Positions 40,238 to 49,211 of a stretch of 64,000 bases of DNA are shown here, piece after piece (the stretch's first letter is position 1; each line of letters opens with the position of its first letter). Position numbers and translations under genes: made by a program. The notes below the pieces were generated by a model. That model was given only the letters and a program-made list of their open reading frames with translations. It made no database searches and was not told the origin of the DNA. Source of the stretch: Leptospira sanjuanensis. Its GTDB lineage: Bacteria > Spirochaetota > Leptospiria > Leptospirales > Leptospiraceae. The stretch covers positions 1,656,001 through 1,720,000 of the forward strand of contig NZ_JAIZBH010000001.1 in NCBI RefSeq assembly GCF_022267375.1, in the 5' to 3' direction.

Positions 40238-41404
40238 ATGGAATCGAAAATCAAGATACTGATCGTGGACGATAACCAGGACAACCTATGGGTGATGGAG
40301 AAAATTCTGGCCAATCCGGAATTGGATCTGATTAAGGCGAGCTCCGGGGAAGAGGCTCTGAAGGCGATGTTGAATCCGGTCGATTTCGCATTGATTTTTA
40401 TGGATATCTACATGCCCGGTATGGACGGATTCGAGACCGCGTCTCTTATCCGGCAAAGGGAGAAGTGCGCGAGCATACCGATCATCTTTTTGACGGCTTA
40501 TGCGACCAATGAGACGTGGTTGTTCAAAGGATATTCGCTCGGTGCCGTGGACTTTCTGATCAAACCGATTGCGCCCGAAATTCTCACGTCCAAAACTTCC
40601 GTGTTCGTGGATTTACATCGAAAGAATAAGACTTTGATGCTACAGGAAGAACTTCTCCGGGAAAGCCACGACCAACTCGAACAAAGGGTCGAGCAAAGAA
40701 CCAGCGAATTGAACCGAGTCAACCGCGAATTGTTAAACGAAATCGCTGAGCGGGAGCGGATGGAGGAGGCTCTGAAGAATTCCCTACAAGAAAAAGAAGT
40801 ATTGCTGCGGGAAATCCACCATAGGGTAAAGAACAATCTTCAGATCGTGTCGAGCATACTCAGTCTTCAGGGGAACTATATCACGGACGGAAAATCTCTT
40901 GCAATGTTCGAAGACGCTCAGTCTAGAATACGTTCGATCGCCTTGATTCACGAGTTGCTTTATCAGAGCAAGGATCTCGCTAAGATGGATTTCAAGGATT
41001 ATCTGGAAAATCTAGTGAAAAATCTTTTCCGTACGTATCGTGTTGACAAACGAATCGATTATGAAATCGAAGCGGACACGTTGTATCTTTCCTTGGATAC
41101 CGCGATTCACTGCGGATTGATCGTGACGGAACTCGTAACCAACGCGTTCAAATACGGATTTAAGGATAGAGACAAAGGGAACATCTTGATAAAAATCAAA
41201 GGATTTGAGGACGGATTTGTGATCGTGGTTCAGGACGACGGCGTGGGTTTTCCGGAAGGGCTAGATTTCAATCAGACCGATTCACTCGGATTAAAATTAG
41301 TGAATATACTTTCTCAGCAGATCGGAGCGAGTCTGGAATTGGAACGAAACAACGGAACGAAATTCACGCTGACTACGGCGGATATGAGTCGTGTAAAAAA
41401 GTAA
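40238..41404 (+). CDS. Response-regulator/histidine kinase with REC and HisKA_2 core
   Basis: A 388-residue protein. The N-terminal receiver has ILIVDDNQDN and phosphoacceptor Asp56 in FALIFMDIYMPGMDG. A coiled coil (QRVEQRTSELNRVNRELLNEIAERER is its core, residues 149-174) leads to a HisKA_2 phosphoacceptor (REIHHRVKNNLQ, His194) and an ATPase ending (GLIVTELVTNAFKYGFKD, GLKLVNIL). It starts 3 bp after the poly-HAMP kinase stop, so the two are co-transcribed and translationally close. The giant kinase or its receiver could phosphorylate this receiver and gate the second kinase. Confidence 0.92.
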   Translation: MESKIKILIVDDNQDNLWVMEKILANPELDLIKASSGEEALKAMLNPVDFALIFMDIYMPGMDGFETASLIRQREKCASIPIIFLTAYATNETWLFKGYSLGAVDFLIKPIAPEILTSKTSVFVDLHRKNKTLMLQEELLRESHDQLEQRVEQRTSELNRVNRELLNEIAERERMEEALKNSLQEKEVLLREIHHRVKNNLQIVSSILSLQGNYITDGKSLAMFEDAQSRIRSIALIHELLYQSKDLAKMDFKDYLENLVKNLFRTYRVDKRIDYEIEADTLYLSLDTAIHCGLIVTELVTNAFKYGFKDRDKGNILIKIKGFEDGFVIVVQDDGVGFPEGLDFNQTDSLGLKLVNILSQQIGASLELERNNGTKFTLTTADMSRVKK

Positions 41405-41539
41405 GTTTCGTTTTTCTATTCGGTTCCATTGTATCGATAGGATGTATTCAATAAGATAGATGTACCAAAAAAAATAGGATTGATCGAACCGAAATTAGAT
41501 TCAAAAAATCTTTAGGAACGTTTTCTTTATCGAAAAGGC

Positions 41540-41561
41540 CCCGACTCTTTTCTGAGCCGGG
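41540..41561. terminator. Hairpin between convergent HK and MFS genes
   Basis: CCCGACTC (41540-41547) pairs with GAGCCGGG (41554-41561), with one wobble. In the minus direction it is followed by GGCCTTTT, so it probably ends the MFS transcript and perhaps the plus-strand kinase transcript. Confidence 0.45.
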
Positions 41562-41591
41562 TTTCAACTTCGGAATATTGTTAAGGTTTGT

Positions 41592-42866
41592 TTAGTTTTC
41601 GAGAGAGACTTCTTGGTTCGCCGGAATAGGCGCTGCAATCGGACCTTGCTTGGATCCGGATTTGTTTGCAACGAGAAGATTCACTCGATACATGATCGCG
41701 ATCGTGATCAAAATCGCGGCCGTTACCACGTATCCTAAATGCTGATATCCTAATAGATACCCGGTAGAAGTTTGAACTACGATCAAACCCGCAAAATACG
41801 AAGCGACTCCTCCGGAAAGCTGCTGTAAAGAGGAACTGATCGCCATATACGCGCCGCGATCCTGCAGATCGGGAACCGCTGAAGTAAGCGCGTTTGCGGA
41901 GATCACGCGGGCCGTAATCGGGATAAACAAACAACAATTTACGGCGATCACAAGAAGAAGGGAAACGTGTTCCAATCTCGTATAATAAAGAACCACACCG
42001 ATAGCGGCGAAGGAGGCTCCGGCAAACACGGCATATTTGCCGATCGCGTCCGCAAGCCGACCCATCAGCGGACCGGCGGCGATACTTACGATTCCGGTGA
42101 TCATATAGATGGTAGGAAGATCGGTCAGAGGAATTCCGAGGTTGTGAACTGTGAATGCGCTTCCGAAGGGCATCAACATATATCCTCCGGTCGCTAAGAG
42201 CATCGTTGCCAAAAAACCTGGCATATAACTGCGATTAGCCGCCGTTTGGAAAAGATGTTTGATAGCCTTTCTTTGAACGGATATTTGAAGGTGTGCGGTG
42301 ATCGGTTTCACGTAAATGGAGGCAACAAAACCGACAAGACCGGCCACTCCGGTAATCAGCCAGAAAGGGGATTGCCAGCCCCAAAGATTGGAAATATAAA
42401 CCCCGAGCGGAAGACCGAATACCTGGCTCGCCGCGAATGCGGTCATCACGAATCCCATGACTCTTCCGCGAACTTCCATAGGAAAAAGATCGGCGATGAT
42501 CGCAAAGCTGATCGAAGCGATCACTCCTCCGAAAATTCCGGTTACGATTCGCGCCGCGAGAAGATATTGATACGTGGTCGATAAACCGCACAATGCTGTT
42601 CCGATAACGAATCCGGTATAAAAGAAAAGAAGGATTTTCTTCCGATCAAACCGGTCCGCAAAACCCGCGGAAAGAATTCCCGAAATCCCCGCGCTGATCG
42701 CATAGGCCGAAACGACCAATCCGAATTTCGTCGTCGATATTTTCAAATCCTCCATGACTTGCACTCCCAAAGGGGAAAGGATCATAAAGTCCAGAACTAC
42801 TGTGAACTGAATGAACGCGAGCAAAGCGATGATGAAGATCTGATATTTGTGAAATGAGAATTTCAT
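41592..42866 (-). CDS. MFS efflux transporter, probable SoxR target
   Basis: A 424-residue major facilitator superfamily protein with 12 membrane segments. It begins with LLAFIQFTVVLDFMILSPLGVQVMEDL, has the loop-2 motif GFADRFDRKK (the MFS G-x3-D-R-x-G-R/K type), and in helix 5 the GFVMTAFAASQVFGLPLGVYI antiporter-like stretch. It belongs to the DHA1 drug/H+ antiporter type by layout. The start has AAGGAAA upstream. A 39-codon leader ORF overlaps its start, and SoxR-like boxes lie further upstream, pointing to export of a redox-active or toxic compound. Confidence 0.88.
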   Translation of the reverse strand: MKFSFHKYQIFIIALLAFIQFTVVLDFMILSPLGVQVMEDLKISTTKFGLVVSAYAISAGISGILSAGFADRFDRKKILLFFYTGFVIGTALCGLSTTYQYLLAARIVTGIFGGVIASISFAIIADLFPMEVRGRVMGFVMTAFAASQVFGLPLGVYISNLWGWQSPFWLITGVAGLVGFVASIYVKPITAHLQISVQRKAIKHLFQTAANRSYMPGFLATMLLATGGYMLMPFGSAFTVHNLGIPLTDLPTIYMITGIVSIAAGPLMGRLADAIGKYAVFAGASFAAIGVVLYYTRLEHVSLLLVIAVNCCLFIPITARVISANALTSAVPDLQDRGAYMAISSSLQQLSGGVASYFAGLIVVQTSTGYLLGYQHLGYVVTAAILITIAIMYRVNLLVANKSGSKQGPIAAPIPANQEVSLEN

Positions 42867-42982
42867 AATGTTTCCTTTTTAAAAAACGAAAGGCGATTCT
42901 TTTTTTGGAAACGCCCTTCGTATGTTTCGGTCTTTAAACCCGATTCGAATAAAATGTGCGATTCTTTTTTACCTAAGGTCAT
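42863..42982 (-). CDS. 39-codon leader ORF overlapping the MFS start
   Basis: The minus strand holds ATG at 42982, preceded by GAGGGAG about 7 bases upstream, then 39 codons (MTLGKKESHILFESGLKTET at the N-terminus) and a TGA that overlaps the MFS ATG as ATGA. The peptide is basic, with no signal peptide or membrane helix. Its ribosome-binding site and the coupled overlap suggest real translation, perhaps to couple or tune MFS expression. No homology is claimed. Confidence 0.45.
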   Translation of the reverse strand: MTLGKKESHILFESGLKTETYEGRFQKKNRLSFFKKETL

Positions 42983-43027
42983 GAATCTTCTCCCTCGAAA
43001 TTTAGAATTCGATTCTTCGATTCTATA

Positions 43028-43047
43028 ACTTCAAGTGAACTTGAAGT
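43028..43047. promoter_or_regulatory. SoxR-box-like operator 1
   Basis: CTTCAAGTGAACTTGAAG (43029-43046) is palindromic except for the central two bases, and closely resembles the E. coli SoxR site CCTCAAGTTAACTTGAGG. On the minus strand a TATAGA element follows immediately and TTTACT precedes the dyad, so the site sits between a plausible -35 and -10 of the MFS unit, as MerR-family activators require. Confidence 0.72.
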
Positions 43048-43136
43048 AAAGACCCGGCGGCAACTTTTTTTAACGATTTTTCGAAAAAAAGAAAGATAAC
43101 CGACTTGGGGATTCAAGCGGGTCGTATGGATTTAAA

Positions 43137-43154
43137 GTTAAAGTAAACTTCAAC
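43137..43154. promoter_or_regulatory. SoxR-box-like operator 2
   Basis: GTTAAAGTAAACTTCAAC, with arms GTTAAAGT and ACTTCAAC (one mismatch), is a second dyad of the same layout about 108 bp from the first and about 95 bp before the SoxR start. It could serve soxR autoregulation. Confidence 0.55.
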
Positions 43155-43249
43155 TTTTTGCGCTAAAATCGGGTTTTAATCGGATCAAATTTCGGAAAGG
43201 ATTGCTTTTTATACGAGGACCGGTCTTTTAAGATTTATCGGACGAAATC

Positions 43250-43702
43250 ATGGATAAGGAAGAACTCTTAAGCATCGGACAAGTCGCGAAAAGGAGCGGA
43301 GTCGCGTCTTCTGCCCTACGTTTCTACGAAGAAAGAGGGCTGATTCAATCCAGACGATCCGGCTCGGGACATAGACAATATCCGCGTCATGTTTTACGTC
43401 GAATCGCCTTTATCGTATTCGCACAAAGAGTCGGTCTCTCTCTGGAAGAAATTGCGGTGGAAGTCGCCAAACTTCCGGAAGACTATACTCCGAACGGTCA
43501 GGATTGGTCCAAACTTTCAAAGACTTGGAGCCTGCGGGTCGATGAAAAAATCGCGGAATTGGAGCGGTTGAAAAGCGGTTTGTCAGTTTGTATCGGTTGC
43601 GGGTGTTTATCTCTTGCGCGTTGTAAACTCACGAATCCGGGAGATCGTTTGGGAAGATACGGCTCCGGACCTTTGCGTTGGGTGGGAAAAGGAAAAAAAT
43701 AA
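43250..43702 (+). CDS. soxR: SoxR-type [2Fe-2S] MerR-family redox regulator
   Basis: A 150-residue MerR-family protein. The N-terminal winged helix is SIGQVAKRSGVASSALRFYEERGL and the C-terminus has the SoxR cluster motif with Cys114, Cys117, Cys119 and Cys125 (C-x2-C-x-C-x5-C), ending with a normal SoxR tail. SoxR senses redox-active compounds and superoxide-linked stress through its iron-sulfur cluster. It is divergent from an MFS pump, the arrangement found where SoxR directly controls efflux instead of a soxS gene; no soxS-like gene is next to it. Confidence 0.95.
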   Translation: MDKEELLSIGQVAKRSGVASSALRFYEERGLIQSRRSGSGHRQYPRHVLRRIAFIVFAQRVGLSLEEIAVEVAKLPEDYTPNGQDWSKLSKTWSLRVDEKIAELERLKSGLSVCIGCGCLSLARCKLTNPGDRLGRYGSGPLRWVGKGKK

Positions 43703-43740
43703 TCCTAAAAAGAAGCGGCATCACATTGCTGCTCCTTCGC

Positions 43741-43944
43741 TTAACAATTCGGCCTTACCTTTTCGATACACTGCAGAAAGTCTGCGATCAAAAGATTGAG
43801 TGCGTCCGGATGATTTCCGATTAAAGCCGAACCTAATAAGAGTTTCTCCTCGCAATCCTTTTCGGCTCCGCGGTCGCTTTCTTGCGAACAACCGTATACG
43901 GCGATTTCGATTAACAGGAGAATGAGGAAATACTGCTTCTTCAT
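43741..43944 (-). CDS. Small lipoprotein
   Basis: A 67-residue product with a lipoprotein signal peptide, MKKQYFLILLLIEIAVYGC, and Cys19 as the probable lipidated residue (AVYGC lipobox). The mature part has three more cysteines. No family is recognised. A plausible start is the ATG at 43944; an extended frame begins at 43956. It is convergent with soxR, 38 bp apart. Confidence 0.6.
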   Translation of the reverse strand: MKKQYFLILLLIEIAVYGCSQESDRGAEKDCEEKLLLGSALIGNHPDALNLLIADFLQCIEKVRPNC

Positions 43945-44248
43945 ACGACCGCCCACCCAAGATTTTGATCGGATTCGTACTTCCTTGGGAAAGAAGAATG
44001 TCCTTCGTCAAACGCCGATCATCCGAAATACCTTCGGCGAAACGATTATCCATATTTGCGAAGAACTGTAAATCGAATTGTTCGATTTCCATTTTCCTAT
44101 CGGGAATTTTTTTAGACACTGATTTATAAGGTAGTTTTTAATGCAGCCGCCTTGAAATAAAAAATTGATTGAAACCGGCCGTTTTTCGAAGCATCATACG
44201 CCGACCATGACCTTTCAAAAAAAATAAATCGTGGAGAGAAATTTCAAA
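43945..44248. other. Gap before the Cys-rich exported protein gene
   Basis: The 304-bp region is AT-rich toward 44120-44220. A minus-strand frame (to 44119) overlaps the small lipoprotein in another frame and is probably a shadow. I see no conserved feature; a promoter for the exported protein probably lies near 44150-44220. Confidence 0.4.
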
Positions 44249-45259
44249 ATGAATGCATTGAAGGCGAATCTTTGGGCTCTGGTAACGGGGAGCCTTTTGT
44301 TATTTGTGAGTTATTCTTCCGTTAGCGCACAAGGTTTAAACATTCAGAATATTGTAAGCGGCGCGGATTATCCCGTGGAAAACGTGGATTATTTTCTGCA
44401 GGACGTCGGAACGGCGACGATCGGTTCCAACCAGAACGGATGTCATTCTCAGGGAGTTAAATTCGACGGAAACTTCTTCTATTCTTCCTGCATGGATACG
44501 AATGGAAACAACACCGCTTATCTGTTCGTGCACGATAAGTACGGACGATTGATCCGCAAGTTCAACGCGGGTTCTTCGTACGATCATCCAAGTGGAATCT
44601 TTTATTATAACGGATGGGCTTACGTGGGTTTTACGAGCAACGGAATCGATATGCGTTCGCAGTTGTATCGGTTTAACGGCGCGGGAACCGTTCAGAACCT
44701 GGGCTTTTTCGATCATTCGGTGGGCTTTGTCGGGCAGTCGATTCCGAGTCCGAACTCATCCACTCTAACCGCAAAAACTAGGTTTTATTCCTACGATCAG
44801 TACTACGAAAGACAATGTAACTATACGGACGGGAGTTGCGGAAGTTACAGCGACATCACGACGAGAAACAATATCAACAGCGCGGGAAGGGACGGGGTTC
44901 AAGACTGCGACGTATATTATAAAAACGGCGGATGGTATAAGGCTTGTATTTTATTCTCCGCAAACCCGAACGTGATCCGCGTTTGGAAAGGAAACCAAAC
45001 CAAGCTCGGTCCCGATAACGCTTTGACGACGTATACGATGACCTATCAGCCGGGGCACTCCGGAGGATTCTCCTTTTATACGGACCCGACCGGTAAAAAA
45101 TGGATCGTAACGACTCCGCCTCCCGAAACGAATCGCAGATACTGCCAAGGATGTTCCCTTGTGGGCGGAAACAACTGCGCTTGCACGGATAAGAGCAATC
45201 GTCAAAGAGTGAGATTCTATTCATTCGATCGATTCTTGTGGCCTTCCGGTCCGAACTGA
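44249..45259 (+). CDS. Cysteine-rich exported protein of unknown function
   Basis: A 336-residue protein from the ATG at 44249, chosen over the GTG at 44231 because GGAGAG precedes it by 10 bases. The signal peptide (NLWALVTGSLLLFVSYSSVSA, about residues 7-27, cut before QGL) has no lipobox. The mature protein is rich in Tyr, Gly and Cys, with about a dozen cysteines including CQGCSLVGGNNCAC near the end. Strand-like segments such as YLFVHDKYGRLIRKFNAG and GIFYYNGWAYVGF suggest a beta-propeller. No family is recognised. Confidence 0.68.
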   Translation: MNALKANLWALVTGSLLLFVSYSSVSAQGLNIQNIVSGADYPVENVDYFLQDVGTATIGSNQNGCHSQGVKFDGNFFYSSCMDTNGNNTAYLFVHDKYGRLIRKFNAGSSYDHPSGIFYYNGWAYVGFTSNGIDMRSQLYRFNGAGTVQNLGFFDHSVGFVGQSIPSPNSSTLTAKTRFYSYDQYYERQCNYTDGSCGSYSDITTRNNINSAGRDGVQDCDVYYKNGGWYKACILFSANPNVIRVWKGNQTKLGPDNALTTYTMTYQPGHSGGFSFYTDPTGKKWIVTTPPPETNRRYCQGCSLVGGNNCACTDKSNRQRVRFYSFDRFLWPSGPN

Positions 45260-45269
45260 GGGATGACAT

Positions 45270-45291
45270 AATATTCAAATAATTGAATATT
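45270..45291. terminator. AT-rich hairpin between convergent genes
   Basis: AATATTCAA (45270-45278) and TTGAATATT (45283-45291) form a perfect 9-bp stem with a 4-nt loop, 11 bp after the exported-protein stop and 9 bp before the end of the SDR gene. A bidirectional terminator is plausible although the stem is AT-rich. Confidence 0.45.
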
Positions 45292-45299
45292 GCGTTCGT

Positions 45300-46211
45300 T
45301 TAACGATAACCCGTCGTATCGGCGGGTTTGCCGGGGTCCTGCACTTCGACCATGTATCTCCACGCATCGGGTTTACTTCCGTCCAAATCGGTAAAACCGT
45401 AGACTTTGGATAATTCTCCGCTGGATACGGTTTTTCCGTTCCATCGGGAACGGTTCGGATCTTTTGCTAGAGCCGCGACCGCCCGGCCCACGAACGCGGG
45501 ACTTTCCGAAATCGCAAAGTGCGGCGAGATCTTGGTTGCGTCTTTCCAATTGGATTCCTGTACTCGATACGCGTCCAGCATCGCCTCCGATCGCAACCAA
45601 CCCGGACTCAATGCGACCGCGGTCGCATTGTATTGTTTTAATTCGTGAGCAAGAGAGAACGCCATTCGATTGACGGCGGCCTTTGCAAGATCATAGAAGA
45701 AGGAAACCCTGTAGTTTTGCGAGTTGTAATCGTTCGTTCCATCGGTCATTTCTACCACCAGGCCTCCCGAAGTTTTTATTAAAAGCGGAAGCGCAAAGTG
45801 ACTCGTGATTGCGTGCGTATCCACTCCGAGACGCATCGTTCTAAGTCCGATTTCCAACGAAGATTCCCAAACGGTTTTGTTCCATTCCATCGTAGTCGCA
45901 CCCCAAATATCGTTCACGAGAATGTGAAGTCGTCCTTGTTCCTTTTCGATCCGTGCGACAAGGGAGCGAACTTCGTCCGGTACGAGATGATCGACTTGTA
46001 CCGCGATTCCTTTTCCTCCTGCTTGATCGACCAACGTCGCGGTTTCTTCGATCGTTTCCGGGCGATTCATCTCCGACGGTTTGGACGCGGTCGTTCTCCC
46101 CGTAACATACACGGTAGCGCCTTCCGCTCCCAGTTGAACCGCGATTCCTCTTCCGGCTCCTCTGGTTCCTCCCGCGACCAAGGCAACTTTATCGTTTAAT
46201 GATTTGCTCAT
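45300..46211 (-). CDS. Short-chain dehydrogenase/reductase
   Basis: A 303-residue SDR. The cofactor motif is AGGTRGAGRG (residues 14-23, T-G-x3-G-x-G type), and the catalytic Y-x3-K is YDLAK near residue 178. The sequence N-D-I-W-G-A-T replaces the usual NNAG, which is uncommon. The cofactor is NAD(P); substrate is unknown. GGAG precedes the ATG by 8 bases. It is a single gene, convergent with the Cys-rich exported protein. Confidence 0.88.
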   Translation of the reverse strand: MSKSLNDKVALVAGGTRGAGRGIAVQLGAEGATVYVTGRTTASKPSEMNRPETIEETATLVDQAGGKGIAVQVDHLVPDEVRSLVARIEKEQGRLHILVNDIWGATTMEWNKTVWESSLEIGLRTMRLGVDTHAITSHFALPLLIKTSGGLVVEMTDGTNDYNSQNYRVSFFYDLAKAAVNRMAFSLAHELKQYNATAVALSPGWLRSEAMLDAYRVQESNWKDATKISPHFAISESPAFVGRAVAALAKDPNRSRWNGKTVSSGELSKVYGFTDLDGSKPDAWRYMVEVQDPGKPADTTGYR

Positions 46212-46396
46212 ATAGGAATCTCCAATTTGTATTTCGGGTCCTTTATTGTACGGGTTTCGGAAAGAATGTCAAACCTTCCCCGTCCCGGTTGTTTGTAATA
46301 AAGAGTTGTGTTTAGGCGAAGGCCGCATATATTTACCGATTGTTAAACGCGCTGAAAACTCGCAAAAATTTTCTATAACGAACGAGACGATTCTTC

Positions 46397-47437
46397 ATGA
46401 ATAAATTTCCATTCTTTTTCATTCTTCTTTGGGTTGCCTGGGACGTTTCAAACGCGGAGTCAAACACCGGTTATGCGAAGGTCGCGGCGGAAGGAGGTTT
46501 GTATCTGCGGGAGGAAGCGAATCAAAAGGGCCGCCCTGTGACTCTTTTGCCTCCTGGAATGATCTTGAAGCTTGCGGGAACATCGGATAAAACCGAAGTC
46601 ATCGGCGGCAAAAAGGGACGTTGGACCGAGGTCGAATTGTTTGGAACGAAAGGCTGGGTGTTTGACGCCTATTTGGAACGGGTTTCCGGAAAGGATTCTC
46701 TTGCGGATTATTTAAAATATCTGGAAGATTTAAAACCGGGAGAATTCTCCTCTTTAAAAAATGCGGAAAAGAAATTCCTGACCACCTTTACCGCGGACTC
46801 GACGGAAGCGGAGAATGCGTTTCGGATTTATACGAAGTTCGTAAATTTTCAGAGCGGAACCCTCGGCGATCGATTGCAGCAACAGCTGCAGACCGATTAC
46901 GGAAAGTATGATACCGAATTGGCTCTGAAACTAAAAGCACACGGACTCACAGTCGAATACTGCGAAGGCGACGGAGCACTGGTCGAATACTACGATCATT
47001 ATTGGAAACTGTTAAAGGACTATAATTTTCCGTTTAAGGAATACGTCCGTCTCATGAAAACGGTCGGTTATGCGTATGTCTGCGATGGGGGAATCGGAAT
47101 CTCTTGGGAAGAAATGAGAAATCGGATCGCGAAGATGGAAACCTTTCTCAAAGAACAAAAACCCATTCCCGAAAAAATCGAAGTAGAAGCCTTGCTCAAG
47201 GACTACATGGATCGTTATGCGAACGGATTGGATAATACTCCGGTGTGCGAGTGCAAAGACGAAATCTGTTCTCTCGCATCGGAACCCCAAAAGAGTTACA
47301 GGAATTTTCTCGGTCAAAACAAAACGTCCGCTTATTTTTCCTTTGTCGAAAAACTTTCGGGAATGTATTCCAAAAGTCGAAACCGATGCACCGAGGAAAT
47401 CCGGAAATATCGAACCATTTTTTTTGAGGGGAAATGA
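46397..47437 (+). CDS. Exported SH3-domain protein
   Basis: A 346-residue protein with a signal peptide (MNKFPFFFILLWVAWDVSNA, cut before ESN). Residues 25-95 are a bacterial SH3 domain (KVAAEGGLYLREEANQKGRP, then GRWTEVELFGTKGWVF), a domain that usually binds cell-wall or protein ligands in the periplasm. The remaining 250 residues are helical with paired cysteines (CECKDEIC) and no known domain. It is convergent with the FG-GAP lipoprotein, 46 bp apart. Confidence 0.8.
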   Translation: MNKFPFFFILLWVAWDVSNAESNTGYAKVAAEGGLYLREEANQKGRPVTLLPPGMILKLAGTSDKTEVIGGKKGRWTEVELFGTKGWVFDAYLERVSGKDSLADYLKYLEDLKPGEFSSLKNAEKKFLTTFTADSTEAENAFRIYTKFVNFQSGTLGDRLQQQLQTDYGKYDTELALKLKAHGLTVEYCEGDGALVEYYDHYWKLLKDYNFPFKEYVRLMKTVGYAYVCDGGIGISWEEMRNRIAKMETFLKEQKPIPEKIEVEALLKDYMDRYANGLDNTPVCECKDEICSLASEPQKSYRNFLGQNKTSAYFSFVEKLSGMYSKSRNRCTEEIRKYRTIFFEGK

Positions 47438-47483
47438 TCCGCGAGAAGAATGGTTGATTCAGGAAATGGAATATTCTGCAGTC

Positions 47484-49211
47484 TTAATGTCCGAATGTCG
47501 GACCGAACATAGAACCGGTAGGGCCGGGAAGATTGTAGCCTGAAATCGCGATGTTTGCGCTCGTCGCCAAGGAAACGGTCAAGCCGCCGGAACCCGGACT
47601 TCGAAACAGATAGGCTCTTCCGGCCGAGTTCGTATTTCCTTGCGCCCCGGCTACGAGATCCGAATAACCGTCTCCGTTGCAATCCAGGAATGTGGAAGTT
47701 CCGAATTGATCGTTGATCGCTTCTCCCGTGATCACTGCGGAGGCCGCAGCGGAAATGGTCCCGCCCGAAAAATGAAACAGATGGAGTCTTCCCGTGTTCG
47801 TATTGAATAGGATCGCTCCGGTCGCAAGATCGAGAAAGCCGTCTCCGTTGACGTCGCCTAACGCGACATCTGCGCCCAAACGTTCTCCGGCGATTGCGCC
47901 GGTTAACGTTTGATTTGCGGTAGCGGGAGAAGCCGCTGAAATTCCGGTCGTTCCTCCGTGAAAGACGTAGACTCTTCCGAGATTGCCCGAATGGCCGGGG
48001 GAGGCGGCGATTAAATCTTCGTATCCATCCGCGTTGATGTCTCCGGTCGTCATGGAAATTCCGAAGGAGTCGCTTGCGGAAACTCCCGTCAAAGTCCAAG
48101 TCGGTGCGGAGGTATCGACGGCGGTGATTCCCGCAGAACCGGAGCTATGAAAGATCCAGAGCCGACCGGCGGAAGCGCTGTAAGTATTTCCGTTAACGAT
48201 CATGTCAGCGAACCCGTCTCCGTTCAAATCTCCCAAACGAACCGCCGATCCGAAGTTCGAGCCCGGGCCTGTGATCGTCGTTGCGGGTGTGCTCGAAACT
48301 CCAGCTGCGCCTCCGTAATAAATCAGCGCCCGTCCCGCTCCAAGATATCCGCTCGTTGCGATATCCGTAAATCCGTCTCCGTTCACGTCTCCGAGCGAAA
48401 GAGAATAACCGAGCAAGGTAGAAGGGCCGGCGTTGATCGTAAGGTTCGCGTTTGCAAAACTGCTTGCAACGATTCCGTTCCTACCCGTGCTATAGAAAAT
48501 ATACAATTGACCGGTTCCGCTTCCATATTCGAAAGAACCTCCCGCCGCCAGATCCGCATAGCCGTCTCCGTTTAAATCGCCTAACTGAAGCGCATAACCG
48601 AAAGAACTCGTCGTGTCTCCCGCAATCGTTACGTTTGCCATCGAAGTGCTGTTGAGTGCGGCCGTTCCCGAGCCGAGATCGTAGAAGAGATAGATTTCTC
48701 CGTTTTTGGTCGTGGAGAATAAGGACGCGGTCGCGGCGAGATCGGGGAAACCGTCTCCGTTGACGTCCTTGTTGTTTCCTTTTTTAAACGAGAAGTTTAG
48801 AGTTGGAGAAGAATTCCCCGCAAAATCGAAGCTTCGCACTTGAACCGAATGGGAACTTCCGGATCTCCATGGGGAAGGGATTTGATACTGCCACGCATTC
48901 GTTCCGACTGCGGGAAGGAACGGACCGCCGTCCAAGCTCACTTCGATTCGCGAAAGAAGAAGATCGTCGTTTGCCGTTCCGACGATAAAACCGGATTCTA
49001 AGATCGAGTTATGCGAAGAGGAAAGATTGCTGACTGAGAGCGTGGGCGGGGTCCGATCCGTACAAGCCCCCGAAAGAACACACTTGAGAATTTGAGTTTC
49101 CCACCACGCCGTCGAAAAGGAGATTTCCGGATTGTAAACTCCTTCGGTGGCACAATTCGGAGCGGTCGAAGCGAGGAACGCGGATACGAGAATTTCGAAG
49201 ATTCTTTTCAA
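47484..49211 (-). CDS. FG-GAP repeat lipoprotein with seven calcium-loop blades
   Basis: A 575-residue lipoprotein (MKRIFEILVSAFLASTAPNC, lipidated Cys20). After an Ig-like or spacer region (about 55-140), seven repeats carry the D-x-N-G-D-G-x-x-D calcium loop: DVNGDGFPD, DLNGDGYAD, DVNGDGFTD, DLNGDGFAD, DINADGYED, DVNGDGFLD and DCNGDGYSD. Seven FG-GAP blades are the number in integrin-alpha-type propellers. Surface exposure and ligand binding are inferred. Two further seven-blade lipoproteins lie at 49791 and 51397. Confidence 0.85.
   Translation of the reverse strand: MKRIFEILVSAFLASTAPNCATEGVYNPEISFSTAWWETQILKCVLSGACTDRTPPTLSVSNLSSSHNSILESGFIVGTANDDLLLSRIEVSLDGGPFLPAVGTNAWQYQIPSPWRSGSSHSVQVRSFDFAGNSSPTLNFSFKKGNNKDVNGDGFPDLAATASLFSTTKNGEIYLFYDLGSGTAALNSTSMANVTIAGDTTSSFGYALQLGDLNGDGYADLAAGGSFEYGSGTGQLYIFYSTGRNGIVASSFANANLTINAGPSTLLGYSLSLGDVNGDGFTDIATSGYLGAGRALIYYGGAAGVSSTPATTITGPGSNFGSAVRLGDLNGDGFADMIVNGNTYSASAGRLWIFHSSGSAGITAVDTSAPTWTLTGVSASDSFGISMTTGDINADGYEDLIAASPGHSGNLGRVYVFHGGTTGISAASPATANQTLTGAIAGERLGADVALGDVNGDGFLDLATGAILFNTNTGRLHLFHFSGGTISAAASAVITGEAINDQFGTSTFLDCNGDGYSDLVAGAQGNTNSAGRAYLFRSPGSGGLTVSLATSANIAISGYNLPGPTGSMFGPTFGH

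Noticed and set aside
47332..48099. A 255-codon minus frame within the FG-GAP lipoprotein
   Set aside because: Arg/Ser-rich shadow frame of the calcium-loop repeats of the real gene in another frame.
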